64,000 nt of DNA from Chloroflexota bacterium. Its GTDB lineage: Bacteria; Chloroflexota; Anaerolineae; UBA7937; B3-Chlor. Below are positions 17,382 through 27,600 of the stretch, piece by piece; position 1 is the first letter of the stretch, and every line of letters starts with the position of its first letter. The stretch lies in contig JAUVXJ010000006.1 in the NCBI GenBank assembly GCA_030603665.1, positions 155,038 through 219,037 on the forward strand. Reading direction: 5' to 3'. Position numbers and translations under genes: made by a program. The notes below the pieces were generated by a model that had not been told where the DNA came from, made no database searches, and was given only the letters and a program-made list of their open reading frames with translations.

Positions 17382-18601
17382 CTCCCCCTCTGCGAAGTGG
17401 TGAGCCCGCCAAGTATGTCGTTGGTGATCCGGCGGGCAATGGACCAGCGATACCCCAGCTGCGCTATTCCGGCTGCCCCGCTCCACATCTCCAGGTGCCG
17501 CTCATTCTCCAGGCGGGAGCGACCCCGCTTGAGCCAGACTTCACGATTGCGTATCAGAGCCCTTGCTGCCGCGCTGCTGGCAAGATTCTGCGGTCCTCCA
17601 TCCGCAAGCGATAGCTCCAGCCAATCGCTCACAAAGCGTTGTGTGGGAACTGCAATGTGCCCGTGGTCCATCACCAGCTGCCAGAATTTGTGGCGATTCC
17701 AGGCAGTGAGCTGTGCAGACCTGGCCGTCAACCCCTCTCTCCAGGCGTCCAGACTGGCCTCGTACTCCTCGATGCGGTCCCGTCGCTCGCTGAGTTCGGC
17801 CAACATCAGGTTGTAGAGGACCACCACCCCGCGCATCGCTTCAGAGAAGTTGCGCGCATGGGTGATCCAACCTTGCTGGGTCGAGGGAAACAGTGCCAAC
17901 TGCGGATGTTGCCATATGAACTCCACATCCTCCACCGGCTCGCAGCGGTCGAGCAGGGTTGCGAGCAGGCTGTCGTGACAGGACAGCATCACCCTCCTCC
18001 GCAGGTATGCCGCCTCTTCGTCTGCGATCTGAAAACCGGCCTGATCCGGGAAACCGTCCGGCATCGTGGGCAGACCAGGGCCCCAGTTCGCACCCCCCCA
18101 TCCCTCTACTGGCTCCCCGTCGTCAGTCAATTGCCGATCGCGATGCCGCTTGTAGAAGTGGTCAAGCCAGCGGTGGTACTGACCCTGGGAGCCCGAATAC
18201 CGCAGGATGCCCCAACTGCGCAGGCCGTTCCAGTAGATACTGGCAGGGAAGCGCTGCAAGCTGGCCCCAGAAACGCTTCCGATGACACCGTCACTCTCCC
18301 CGGCTGCCTGCAGCGTCTTCATGAGCTTGACCTCGTCCGACCGCAGTCGCGCGGCGACCTTGTGAGATGGAACTCTGCGCTCCTCGTACTTGCGATAGAG
18401 CCAGGGCACGAAGAGGTAGTATCGCGCCCGTGTTTGAAGAGTGCTGGTGCCTGGGAAGAATAGGTCGGCGAAGGCATCGCGTATGGAACCCAGCCCCAGC
18501 TCATCGCGGGTGTCGCGCTGCTTGAAGAGCGCGACCACCTCCATCATCTTGCGCCGGTCTTCCTCAGAGAAGTCGATCCAGGCGATGGATGATTGCAGCA
18601 T
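17378..18601 (-). CDS. DUF6361 family protein
   Basis: A 407-residue protein beginning SSIAWIDFSEEDRRKMMEVV, with DELGLGSIRDAFADLFFPGTSTLQTRARYY and FVPWLYRKYE, the characteristic start of the DUF6361 family. No catalytic motif is evident. The ATG has GGAGGT eight bases upstream. It is the first gene of a three-gene unit in which each stop overlaps the next start by four bases (DUF6361, PLD nuclease, helicase). The function is unknown; strict coupling to nuclease and helicase suggests a specificity or sensor component. No promoter is obvious in the 100 bases upstream, so it may be read from the mrr promoter at 20069-20097. Confidence 0.82.
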   Translation of the reverse strand: MLQSSIAWIDFSEEDRRKMMEVVALFKQRDTRDELGLGSIRDAFADLFFPGTSTLQTRARYYLFVPWLYRKYEERRVPSHKVAARLRSDEVKLMKTLQAAGESDGVIGSVSGASLQRFPASIYWNGLRSWGILRYSGSQGQYHRWLDHFYKRHRDRQLTDDGEPVEGWGGANWGPGLPTMPDGFPDQAGFQIADEEAAYLRRRVMLSCHDSLLATLLDRCEPVEDVEFIWQHPQLALFPSTQQGWITHARNFSEAMRGVVVLYNLMLAELSERRDRIEEYEASLDAWREGLTARSAQLTAWNRHKFWQLVMDHGHIAVPTQRFVSDWLELSLADGGPQNLASSAAARALIRNREVWLKRGRSRLENERHLEMWSGAAGIAQLGYRWSIARRITNDILGGLTTSQRGR

Positions 18602-18705
18602 CGTCGTTACCTCCGCTCTTCTGGGGACTCACTCAACGGCTACGTACCCCAGCCTCCCCCGGGTCTGGTTGGGACCCTGCTCTCCATCGTATGGCCACCA
18701 AAGCC

Positions 18706-18988
18706 CTAGAAGGGGATCTCTTCCTCCTTGCTGGCTTCCTGGGAGGACTCCCTTGCGCCTGCGCGTACCTGCGTCCCAAACATGGTGGCGTATCCCGTCC
18801 AGCCATCTGCGGAGAGGGGTTCGCTCTCCACAGCGTCGAGAAAGCCATGGATATCCCCGTCCATCCAGTCGGCGTGGTGGAGGGCAAGGCCTCCAACGTC
18901 TTGGGCGGTACGGGAGAGCCCCGTTCCAAGGCCCCTTCGTGGGCAATGAGCCTCCCCTCATCGCTGAGATCCAGAACCGAGCCCAGTC
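18706..18988 (-). pseudogene. Frameshifted 3' fragment of a yhaM-like gene
   Basis: This segment matches the 3' end of the intact YhaM-like gene at 20207-21199. It encodes ALHHADWMDGDIHGFLDAVE then SEPLSADGWTGYATMFGT, and it ends in P-F-stop like the original. Against the intact copy it has lost one base near 18883 (caaggc run), which shifts the frame. It also lacks the piece corresponding to roughly 20450-20545, and everything upstream of that region is missing. It lies between mrr and the DUF6361 gene. Confidence 0.88.
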
Positions 18989-19028
18989 CCTGATGCCATG
19001 GCGGGATCGCCCTGCCCTTGCCATTGCG

Positions 19029-19934
19029 TCACCACTCACCCTCGAAATAGTCCAGATCGATGGCTCTCACGACGTAGGTTTCCACTTCACTCACCCCCAC
19101 ACCGTGGTCAATCATCAACTCCGCCAGTTCTTCGCCGTCGATCAGCACGATCCTCCTGTCAAGCCTCTCCGCGAAGTCCCTTGCACCGGGAGAGAAGCGT
19201 GACGTGGTGATCAGAACGCCTTTCCTTGCTTTCTCGCCTTGAAGGCTCCCCGCGAAACCTTGCACAACGGGTCTTCCAACAGGGTCTTTCCACCGTTTCG
19301 CCTGAACATAGACCGCATCCAGGCCGAGTTTGTCTTCCTTGATAATGCCATCGATTCCACCGTCGCTGCTGCCACCCACCGCCCGCCCGGCGTCTGACCT
19401 GGAGCCACCGTACCCCATTGCGACTAGGAGGTCTACGACGAGCTTCTCGAAAAACCCGGGGTCACGAGCCAGCACCTGGTCGAGCAATTCATGCGCCAGT
19501 TGGCTTCTCAGCGTCTTGTAGCTCGACTCGAGAAGCTCTTGTGGTGTCAGTTCGCCCTCCCCCTCATCTTCCTCCTCATCGGGCCTCTTCCTGGGGGTAC
19601 GGAACTCCACGAACTCCGGGAAGCGGTCCAGGAACTTGATGCTCATTTCCGAGGGCTCTTCCTCCAGCACCTCAACACCGCGCTGCGTGATCCGGAATTT
19701 CCCCCGGCCTGTGTACTCAAGCAGCCCCGCCTTCTTCAAATACGTACGTGCCCATCCGATCCTGTTGTTGAACTTCGGCTGGCTGCCACTGGCGAGCGGT
19801 TCCTTTCTCTCATCGTCCGACAGGTCGAATTGAGAGGCCAACGCTTCTGTGGTCTCACTCAGGCTGTGCTCTCGCTGGTCAGCGGCAAGGGTCAGAAGCG
19901 GAAGCATGAGAGTCTGAAAACCGGGAATGCTCAT
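19029..19934 (-). CDS. Mrr-type restriction endonuclease
   Basis: A 301-residue Mrr protein. The N-terminal winged-helix region (Mrr_N, about 1-95) includes FNNRIGWARTYLKKAGLLEY then TGRGKFRITQRG. The C-terminal catalytic domain has FEKLVVDLLVAMGYGG, GGIDGIIKED and YVQAKRW, i.e. a D-(x)n-Q-x-K form of the PD-(D/E)xK site. Mrr enzymes cleave modified DNA. ATG 19934 has a GGGAGG site seven bases upstream and is preferred over an in-frame extension starting at 20057. A near-consensus promoter lies at 20069-20097. It is upstream of, and on the same strand as, the DUF6361-PLD-helicase genes and could be co-transcribed with them through the yhaM remnant. Confidence 0.92.
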   Translation of the reverse strand: MSIPGFQTLMLPLLTLAADQREHSLSETTEALASQFDLSDDERKEPLASGSQPKFNNRIGWARTYLKKAGLLEYTGRGKFRITQRGVEVLEEEPSEMSIKFLDRFPEFVEFRTPRKRPDEEEDEGEGELTPQELLESSYKTLRSQLAHELLDQVLARDPGFFEKLVVDLLVAMGYGGSRSDAGRAVGGSSDGGIDGIIKEDKLGLDAVYVQAKRWKDPVGRPVVQGFAGSLQGEKARKGVLITTSRFSPGARDFAERLDRRIVLIDGEELAELMIDHGVGVSEVETYVVRAIDLDYFEGEW

Positions 19935-20068
19935 GTACCGACCTCCCATCGGGATTGGCCCAATGAATGTCGCAGGGCCTGTTCGCAAGACAAGAAGGAC
20001 TCGCGTTGGGTACAAGGCTGTGCGAAGAGGAGGCGATGTTGTGGCGCCGCCGAGCACCCCAATGCTCC

Positions 20069-20097
20069 ATTATAGACCAATTCATGATGCCTGTCAA
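20069..20097 (-). promoter_or_regulatory. Sigma70-type promoter for mrr
   Basis: On the minus strand the site reads TTGACA, 17 bases, TATAAT, a perfect consensus with ideal spacing, ending about 135 bases before the mrr ATG. The surrounding sequence is shared with the addB promoter at 28006-28033. Confidence 0.85.
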
Positions 20098-20108
20098 TAC
20101 GACGTGCG

Positions 20109-20154
20109 TCCTTCGATACGGCCTGAAGCCTGCTCAGCATACAGCTCAGGATGC
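20109..20154 (+). repeat. Dispersed 'CTTCGATACG ... CTCAGGATGC' repeat
   Basis: One copy of an intergenic repeat whose core is CCTTCGATACG, a short variable dyad, then CTCAGGATGC. Related copies are at 28150-28185, 28391-28514, 43911-43948 and 44101-44165. It lies in the gap between mrr and the yhaM-like gene. Confidence 0.6.
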
Positions 20155-20206
20155 ACTCTGCCCGGTCTGGCCGCGAGCTTGCTCCGGAGCGCACAGTCAA
20201 GCAACC

Positions 20207-21199
20207 CTAGAAAGGGAGCTGTTCCACCTCACCGTCTTCTTCAGGCGACTCCACAGGCCCCGGGTAGAGCCGCGTGCCAAACATCTTCACATACCCGGTC
20301 CAGCCATCCTCAGAGAGGGGTTCGCTCTCCACGGCGTCGAGGAAGCCACGGATGTCTCCGTCCATCCAGTCGGCGTGATGCAGGGCCAAGGCCTCCAACG
20401 TCTTGGGCACCACGGGAGAGCCTCGTTCCAGCGCCCCATGGTGGGCCAGAATGGCATGTAGTAGGCGGTTGCGAAGGTCTTGAGGAAAACCCTCAATGCC
20501 ATCGATCGCCGTCTGGACCACCAACGCTCCCTGAGCAACGTGGTTGATCAGTCTCCCCTCGTCGGTGAAATCCAGAACCGGGCCCACGGAATAGGACGTG
20601 GCCTTTCCTACGTCGTGCAGTATCGCCGCTGTCAGGAGCAGATCGCGATGGATCTCCGGGTGCTCGTGGGCAACGAAGGAGCACAGCCTGACCACGGCCA
20701 GAGTATGCTCCAGCAGCCCGCCGATGCAAGCATGATGGTACTTCTTGGCCGCCGGCGCCCTGCCGAACGTGGTTTCGAACTCCTCGTCTGAGAATAGATG
20801 ATCGAGAAGCTGAGAGAGGTACGGGTCCTCGATGTCTGCCAGCACCTGCTGCAACTCTCGTCGCATCTCCTCCAGGTCTCGCTTGGCCTGGGGCAGGAAA
20901 GGGGAGAAATCCTGGATCTCCACCAGCTGAAGGCGCTCGATGCGGACCTGGCGAGAGCCCGCGGGATACTCCTCCACGCTGCCATCGATGCGGACGCCAG
21001 AGCCCACCTCCAGTTGCTCCTCCATCTTGGGGGGGAGGTCCCAGTATCGGGCCTCGATGCGCCCCGTACTATCTGCGAGCGTCGCTCTGAGGTAGGGGTC
21101 CCCCTTCTTGGTCTTGTCGACATTCGACTGTGCCAGAAGATAGACTTCGCCGCTGACGGTCGATCCTATCTCCAGGTCCTTGATGGGTACTCTGGCCAT
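20207..21199 (-). CDS. YhaM-like 3'-5' exoribonuclease (OB-fold + HD domain)
   Basis: A 330-residue protein. An N-terminal OB-fold (GDPYLRATLADSTGRIEARY, residues 34-53) is followed by an HD phosphohydrolase-type domain with KKYHHACIGGLLEHT, ILHDVGK, INHVAQG, LHAILAHHG and ALHHADWMDG. This is the YhaM/CBF1 architecture of Mn-dependent 3'-5' exonucleases acting on RNA and single-stranded DNA. It follows addA by 46 bases on the same strand, so it is probably the last gene of the addB-addA-yhaM operon. A decayed copy of its 3' end lies at 18706-18988. Confidence 0.88.
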   Translation of the reverse strand: MARVPIKDLEIGSTVSGEVYLLAQSNVDKTKKGDPYLRATLADSTGRIEARYWDLPPKMEEQLEVGSGVRIDGSVEEYPAGSRQVRIERLQLVEIQDFSPFLPQAKRDLEEMRRELQQVLADIEDPYLSQLLDHLFSDEEFETTFGRAPAAKKYHHACIGGLLEHTLAVVRLCSFVAHEHPEIHRDLLLTAAILHDVGKATSYSVGPVLDFTDEGRLINHVAQGALVVQTAIDGIEGFPQDLRNRLLHAILAHHGALERGSPVVPKTLEALALHHADWMDGDIRGFLDAVESEPLSEDGWTGYVKMFGTRLYPGPVESPEEDGEVEQLPF

Positions 21200-21245
21200 A
21201 TCCGTTCCTTTCCTCTGTAATGCGAAGGGAAACCCTCGGCCTCGC

Positions 21246-24200
21246 TCACGTCGTATCTGAGCCTTTGCCTTCGGCGCCTTCCAGCGGGTCCAGCAGGTGC
21301 ACGCCTCCGGCGTAGTTCAGCAAACACAGGATCGACCGAGCCCGCTCCCCGAGCAGGTGTTCCACCGCGGCCACATACCGTTGCGCCTGGGCAAGGTAAT
21401 CCACCTCTTCCAGCAACCTCTTCAGCTCCGCCTGGTCTTTCACCTCGTCCGTCTTGAACTCCACGATGGTCCACGACCCATCCTGCGAATAGAGGGCATC
21501 GATGATCCCGTTCTCCACTCGCCCGTCCACAGTGCGGCTGTAAGGCACCTCGTGTTGCCGTAGCTCTGCGCCGTTCATCTCCTCGTACAGCTCGTGTTCG
21601 CGGAAGCGCCGCAGTAACTTCTTGCTTTGACTGGCCGCGTCCTTCAGCTGGGCGGAATCTGCGATGCCGTGCTGGCGCGCCCGGGCCAAGACCCAGGCCT
21701 CAAACCCATCCTCGGGAAAGCGCCACGCCGCCAGCGCCTCGTGAACCAGCAAGCCGACCACCCAGCGCGGCGCTTGGGGCTTCGGACCGGTTGGGACCAC
21801 CCGCCACACCCGCTGGGGTGGTCGCCGGTCCCGATCCTTCGTCCGCTGGTCCACCTGCTCCTGCCCGGCCAATACCGGCTCCAGGAGGGGCGGCGGCAGA
21901 CGCTCCGGGTGCTGCGCTTCTGATTTCGTTTCTCGCGGCGGGTAGTCGACTGCGTACTCCGGCTCGTAGATGGTGCAGGAGACCGGTGTCTCGTCCACCT
22001 GTAGATCCACACGATGTGCCCCCGAGCCTTCTTCGTCATAATCGATACGTGTGCTGTCCAGGGTCAGGCCCTCTGGAGCATTCAGCTTCCCCAACCATCC
22101 ACCCAGCTTGGAGATAGAGCCGTCCTTCTTCAGCCCGATGATTCCGCTGAGGATCAGCTTCTCCCGCGCACGAGTCGCCGCTACGTACAGCAGCCGATCC
22201 GATTCGGCATCCTCCTGGTCGTCAGAACGGTCCTTCCCCAGGCGGTAGACGGCGGGCAGTTCGTCCTCCTCGTCCTTCACGGGCAGCAGCACCCCCAGGT
22301 CCCCATCGACGAGCACCGAGCTTCGGCCGCCCCCACCGTAGGTCGCATCTCCGATGACCACCACCGGGAACTCCAGCCCCTTCGCCGCGTGGACGCTCAT
22401 GATCTGTACTGCGCCCTCCGCGGTGGCGCGGGCTTCTCCCTCCCTGGTTCCCGTGTCCCGCAGGCCGTTCACGTATTCCACGAACTCGCCTACCCCTACG
22501 ATGCCGCTGGTGTGGGCATCGCTCAGGAGCTTGGCCACGTTGCGGGCTCCTCGGGCCTGCCCGGATTGTATCAACGCCGCCCGATAGTCGGTGGCATCCA
22601 CGAAAGCCTTGATCACGTCCGCCACAGAGGTTCTTCCCACCCGGTGGTGGAGATCGTCGATGATAGCCGCCGCCCGCCGGGCACGGAGGTTTTCGTCGCC
22701 CAGAAGGCCCTTATCTGGCTCCTGCAATACCGCCCACAGGGAGCCAGTCGGCTCGGTGTTGCGACACATCTGGCAGAGCTGATAGAGACCTGCGTCCGAG
22801 AGAGCCATGGCCGGCGACCGCAGCAGGCCGGCCAGAGCCAGATCGTCCGTGGGGTCGGCCAGAGCCTGAAGCGCGTTCAGCAGATCCCGCACCTCGGGAC
22901 GGGTATAGAAACCCCGGCCCGCCACAGTGAGGAAAGGCACCCCAGCTCGCTCCAGTGCGTCCTCGTAGGCGCCGAAAGAGGTCGAAGCTCGGCACAGTAT
23001 GGCGATGTGACCGTAGTCCAGAGGCACCAGTTGGTCATCAACCTCGATCTGAACTTCGTCACCCTCCACCAGTTCCAGGAGGCGTGCCGCCAGGGCATCG
23101 GCGGCCCGGTCCAGCGCCCCGCCGCCCTTGGTGCCGACGGTGAGATGCAGCTCCACATGGGCCGGCACGAAGCCAGGGCCAGGCGCCTCGCGGTGATGCC
23201 GCAGCGATGCGAAGGGCTCAGCCCAGGGACGATGTGCATCCGCTTCCTCTCCCAACACCGGCCGCAGCAGGTTGTTCAGTCCCTCCACCAGGTCCCGATG
23301 GGCACGGTAGCACACGTCGATGTCCAGGACCGCGCCCTCCTCCCCCTTGATTCGCTCCCGCTCAGCCCGGAAGACGGTCACGTCGGCCCCCCGGAAACGG
23401 TAGATGGACTGCTTGGCATCGCCCACCACAAAGAGCCTGCCCAAGCCGCCGTTCAAGAGGTTCACCAGGTCTCTCTGGCGCCCGTTGGTGTCCTGGAACT
23501 CATCCACCAGGATGGCCAACACCTCTCCCTGCCAACGCTTCAGCACGCTCCCATTCTCTTCCAGCAGGTGCAGCGCGTCATACTCCAGGTCGTCGAAGTC
23601 CAAGACGTTGCGCTCTCTTTTGAATGCGTCATAACGCTGGCAGGCGAAGGAGAAGAACGCACTCAGCGCTGGCAAGGACTGGGCCAGCTCCTCGTCCAGC
23701 GGCGTGAGAGTGAGTTCCAATAATGAGGACTGGCTCTTCCACAGCTCACGCAGCGAGCGCAGAGCTGACTTCACCTCAGCAAGCTGACCCTTGCCTCCAA
23801 GCCAGGCCTTATAACTCCCTCCCGAGAGGTTGATCTCGTTCAGCCGTCCGAGGGAGGCCAGCCTGTCTGCCAGGGACCCCACGGCGCCCAACACGGCCTC
23901 CAGCACGGCTCGACGTTGTATCTCCATCCTGTCGTCGGGGTTGGTTGCGGCATTGTTCTGCAGGACGTCAACAGCGTCATCCCACGCCGCCATCCCGAGC
24001 AGTTGGTTCAGCACCCGTTCCTGTCCCTCGGCCAACGCTTGCTGCCAGTGCCCCAGCACGTCCTCAGGTAGCTGGTCCAGGGCCTGCTCCACGTCCAGCC
24101 TGCACTGCACGAGACGATCGATGCTACCTCTCAGCCGTCGCTCGCCCAGCAGATCAAACAGTTCGACCACATCCAAGTCGTCCGCAGCCCAGGCCAGCGC

Positions 24201-24650
24201 CTCGGCCACCGCCCTGCCACGCAGGATGTTGGTCTGCCCCTCTTCCAAGACTTCGAAGCGCGGGTCCACCTCTGCCTCTGCAGGATGGCTGAGCAGGATC
24301 TCGGTACACAGGCTGTGGATGGTTCCGATGCGGGCTGCGTCCAGCTCGCTGTACAGCCCCTGCCAGCGCTGCCGCTCTTCCTCCGATAGATCATCCCGCT
24401 CCAGGTACCTGCGCGCTTCGGCGCGGACCCTGTTACGCATCTCTCGGGCGGCCTTCCTGGTGAAGGTGATGGCCACCACGGAGCGCAGCGGCAGACCATC
24501 CGCCAGGAGAGCCAGGTAACGGGCCACCAGCGTGCGGGTCTTTCCTGTGCCCGCCCCGGCGGTGACCACGACGTCGCGGCCCCTCTCGTGGACTGCGGGT
24601 TCCTGTTCAGGGCTGAGGGACATCTGCGCGACGATAGGGTGTAACATCAT
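21246..24650 (-). CDS. addA: AddA-like helicase-nuclease subunit
   Basis: A 1,134-residue UvrD-type SF1A helicase with a C-terminal RecB-family nuclease. Motifs: AGAGTGKTRTL (Walker A, 31-41), ITFTRKAAREM, ARIGTIHSLC, VDEFQDTN (Walker B), VVGDAKQSIYRFRGAD, IMSVHAAKGLEFPVV and LYVAATRAREKL. The nuclease site is IIDALYSQDGSWTIVEFKTD near residue 1055. The start codon follows the addB stop directly (24650/24651), so the two are coupled. Together they form the AddAB complex, which resects double-strand breaks for RecA-dependent repair and degrades unprotected linear DNA. Confidence 0.93.
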   Translation of the reverse strand: MMLHPIVAQMSLSPEQEPAVHERGRDVVVTAGAGTGKTRTLVARYLALLADGLPLRSVVAITFTRKAAREMRNRVRAEARRYLERDDLSEEERQRWQGLYSELDAARIGTIHSLCTEILLSHPAEAEVDPRFEVLEEGQTNILRGRAVAEALAWAADDLDVVELFDLLGERRLRGSIDRLVQCRLDVEQALDQLPEDVLGHWQQALAEGQERVLNQLLGMAAWDDAVDVLQNNAATNPDDRMEIQRRAVLEAVLGAVGSLADRLASLGRLNEINLSGGSYKAWLGGKGQLAEVKSALRSLRELWKSQSSLLELTLTPLDEELAQSLPALSAFFSFACQRYDAFKRERNVLDFDDLEYDALHLLEENGSVLKRWQGEVLAILVDEFQDTNGRQRDLVNLLNGGLGRLFVVGDAKQSIYRFRGADVTVFRAERERIKGEEGAVLDIDVCYRAHRDLVEGLNNLLRPVLGEEADAHRPWAEPFASLRHHREAPGPGFVPAHVELHLTVGTKGGGALDRAADALAARLLELVEGDEVQIEVDDQLVPLDYGHIAILCRASTSFGAYEDALERAGVPFLTVAGRGFYTRPEVRDLLNALQALADPTDDLALAGLLRSPAMALSDAGLYQLCQMCRNTEPTGSLWAVLQEPDKGLLGDENLRARRAAAIIDDLHHRVGRTSVADVIKAFVDATDYRAALIQSGQARGARNVAKLLSDAHTSGIVGVGEFVEYVNGLRDTGTREGEARATAEGAVQIMSVHAAKGLEFPVVVIGDATYGGGGRSSVLVDGDLGVLLPVKDEEDELPAVYRLGKDRSDDQEDAESDRLLYVAATRAREKLILSGIIGLKKDGSISKLGGWLGKLNAPEGLTLDSTRIDYDEEGSGAHRVDLQVDETPVSCTIYEPEYAVDYPPRETKSEAQHPERLPPPLLEPVLAGQEQVDQRTKDRDRRPPQRVWRVVPTGPKPQAPRWVVGLLVHEALAAWRFPEDGFEAWVLARARQHGIADSAQLKDAASQSKKLLRRFREHELYEEMNGAELRQHEVPYSRTVDGRVENGIIDALYSQDGSWTIVEFKTDEVKDQAELKRLLEEVDYLAQAQRYVAAVEHLLGERARSILCLLNYAGGVHLLDPLEGAEGKGSDTT

Positions 24651-27600
24651 TCAGCCGCCAAATCCAGGCATATAGCGCCAGCAGAAAGCCACCGCGGGAC
24701 AATAGGACGGGCATCCGCCTTGCGGCGGCCGAGGGATGAAATGGCCGGTCCGCGCACCGCGCACCGCCTCCCAGGCCTTGTCCAGCGCGACCCCCATCGC
24801 TCCTCTTGGCCCACCGTCGAATCTGCTCAACGTGAAGCCGCTGCGCTCCGCCTGCTGCACGTGCCAGTAGAACCCCTCTGAAGGCTCCCCAAGCCCCAGA
24901 GCGTCACGGGCAGCCAGGGCGTAGAGGGGCAACTGCAGCTTCTTACCGTCGGTCACAGCCTTCTTGGTGAACGCCGATTTCCCACCGGTCTTGTAGTCGA
25001 TGACACGGACCATACCGTCGGAGGTCACGTCCACACGGTCGATGAAGCCCCGCAGACGCAGGCTGTCGTCCACTGCGTCCACGACCAGCGGCGGTTGGCC
25101 TCGCACGCCAAAGGGGGCCTCAAAGTGCGTGGGGACCCAGTTCCCGTTCTCTTCTTGCAGCGCCTCCAGCGACCGGCGGACCTTGTCCTCGATCTCCCGA
25201 CCAGTCTGCACCCACCAGGCCGTCTCCCGGAACCCCTCCCGCCTGGGGGCCTCGTCCAGGACCTGTTCCGCGACTCTCGGAAGCACTTCCAGGAGTTGCT
25301 CCAGCGAGGTGGGATCTGTGACCATGGCGTCCCCATACACATCCTGCAAGATGCGGTGGTAGATGTTGCCCAGCTGGCGAGCATCTAGCCCCTCCATCGG
25401 TTCCTCTCGGGCCTCCAATCCCAGAACGCTGCCCAAGAAGAAGAAGAACCCGCAGGTGACGTAGCTCTCCAGACGGCTCGGGCTCCACACGTGGGTAGGG
25501 GGGAACCGCCGGGCGAAGGTTTCGCCCAGGGTGGTCAGGTCGCCGTCGTAGGGACCGGGTAGATCATCCTCTCCGAGCAGAGTCGAACGCACACGTAACA
25601 CGCTGCTCGCCTCGTCCAAAGCAGCGAAACGCGTTAGCTCGGTTTCAGAAACCCATTGTCGAACGTCCTCGTATCCTGAGTGGGCGGAGAGACTCTCCAT
25701 CAACTCAGGCCAGGAGGCGACGGCAGAGGAGATGGGCAGACTCTCGCTGGTCAGCGTCTGGGGTTGCGCATCAACGAGCCTGCGCACCTCCTCCCAGAAA
25801 GGGGACGCCTGCCAGAGCGCACCATTGTCGGCGAGCCGCGGTCGCGTAAGGAGCAACCGCTCCGCAGGATGGCTCACCGTCTCGTAGAAGAACCCGGCCT
25901 CGGCGCTTTCAGTGGAAGGCTCCAGGGCCAGGTCGAATCTCTCACGCAGATTGCGACGGTCGGCGTCGCGCAGGAACGGATCCTCGCTCAGGGTGGCCGG
26001 GAACTCCCCCTCGGCCAGGCCCAGCACAGCCACTGCCCGGAAGGGTACGCCGCGGGCCTGGAGCACATCAGCGACCAGAACCTCCTCGCGGTCGGGGTGG
26101 AGCGGCAGGCGAAAGGTGGCCGCGTCCACTGCCCCCACCAGCTCGGCGAAGAAGGCAGCGAAGTCCAGAGTGAATACCCCCAGCGCGTCTTCGGCCCACA
26201 CCAATCCGCGAAGGATATCCTTGAGGGCCCGGAGCGCTGCCACGTCGCGGTCGGCCACCGCCTCAGACGCCTCTCGAGCCCGCCGTACAATCCGCAGAGA
26301 CGTTGGCTCCTCGGGCAGAGGGAAGCGGGCTGATGCCAACTCCGGATCCTCACCTATGAGCTCCTCCAGCCAGCCAACGAACTCCCGGTAGGAATGCTCG
26401 CCCTCCGGTGGTGTCAATCTGTCGACGAAGCGCTCGAACTTCTCCTGGAGCGCCCGAGCAGCGACACCCACAGGCACCTCTGCCGGCCGGCCTCGCTCTT
26501 CATCGTCATCGGAGACTTCCTCCGACTGTCCCGCCAGATCCCTCAGGACCTCCTGCCATTGGGAGAGCCCGCCGATAACCCGTCCCCAGCGTGCCGTAGC
26601 ATCGAGAGCATCGGCGTCCTGCGGGGAGATGCCGATGGGCTCCTTGCCCTCCTTTGGGTAGGCGGACCAGTCGAAGTATGGGGAACGCCAGGCTTCGAGC
26701 ACCAAACGGCGGGGCAGAGCCGGCTCTGGATCCGTCTCGGAGCGGGGCAACATCAGTCGTAGCAGGTCCAAGAGGGCGGCGATGGTTGGGTTGGCGCGCA
26801 GTGGAAGTCCATCCACGAGCTGCGCGGGAATCCCGAACTCCTCCACGGTCTGTTGGATGAAGGGGCGATAGGGTGTGATGGAGCGGGCCAGCAGGCCCAC
26901 GTCCCCGGGACGCATCCCATCGTCCACAAGGCGCGCCTTGAGCCAGCGCAGAGCTGCCCGCACCTCGGCAGCGCGGTCCGGCGCTTCCATGAGTTCCAGG
27001 ACGCTCTGGGCGTCGATCCGATGGGCATCGCTGCGATACAGCTTCGCTTCCAGGTGAGCAAGTGCCGGAGCTTGGCCTGACACAGGCTCAGGCAGCGGAG
27101 TTGCCTGCACAGCGAGCCTTTCCTCCACCAGCCTTCGCGTTCGCCCAAACCGGCGGTGCACCAGGGGGCGTTCGCTCCCGTCCACGGTGCCGGTGAGGGT
27201 GAGAATCATGTCGCTTACGCGGTCCGCAAGCACAGCGAGGAAGTCCAGTTGCACGGGGGTGAAGTTGTCGAAGCCGTCGATGACCAGCAGAGGCCAGTCT
27301 TGGGCCACCTGGGGAGCGCGTTGGTCGAGCGCCTCAACGGCGAGCCATCCAAGTCCCGCCCGATCGGCCCACTGACGTTCTTGCAGGCGTTCCTGGTACG
27401 CAGAGTAGATGCGGGCCAGCTCGCCCAACCGGGGTTCATCGCCCAGCGAAACCACGGCCTCTGAGAGCTTCTCCGGCCACACTCTTGCGGCCTTGAACTC
27501 TCCGATCATCTCCATCAGGATGTGGAAAAAACCGGGTCTGTCGATGATCGGCGCGTAGTGGACCAATTGGAGATCGTCCACGATGCTTCGGATCAGCCTG

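Noticed and set aside
15519..17486. Longer PLD protein starting at 17486
   Set aside because: The extra 35 codons lie inside the DUF6361 gene, and the ATGA overlap with a strong ribosome site points to 17381.
22014..23723. Plus-strand open frame of 569 codons
   Set aside because: It is antisense to addA; the addA frame carries all helicase and nuclease motifs, while this frame has none.
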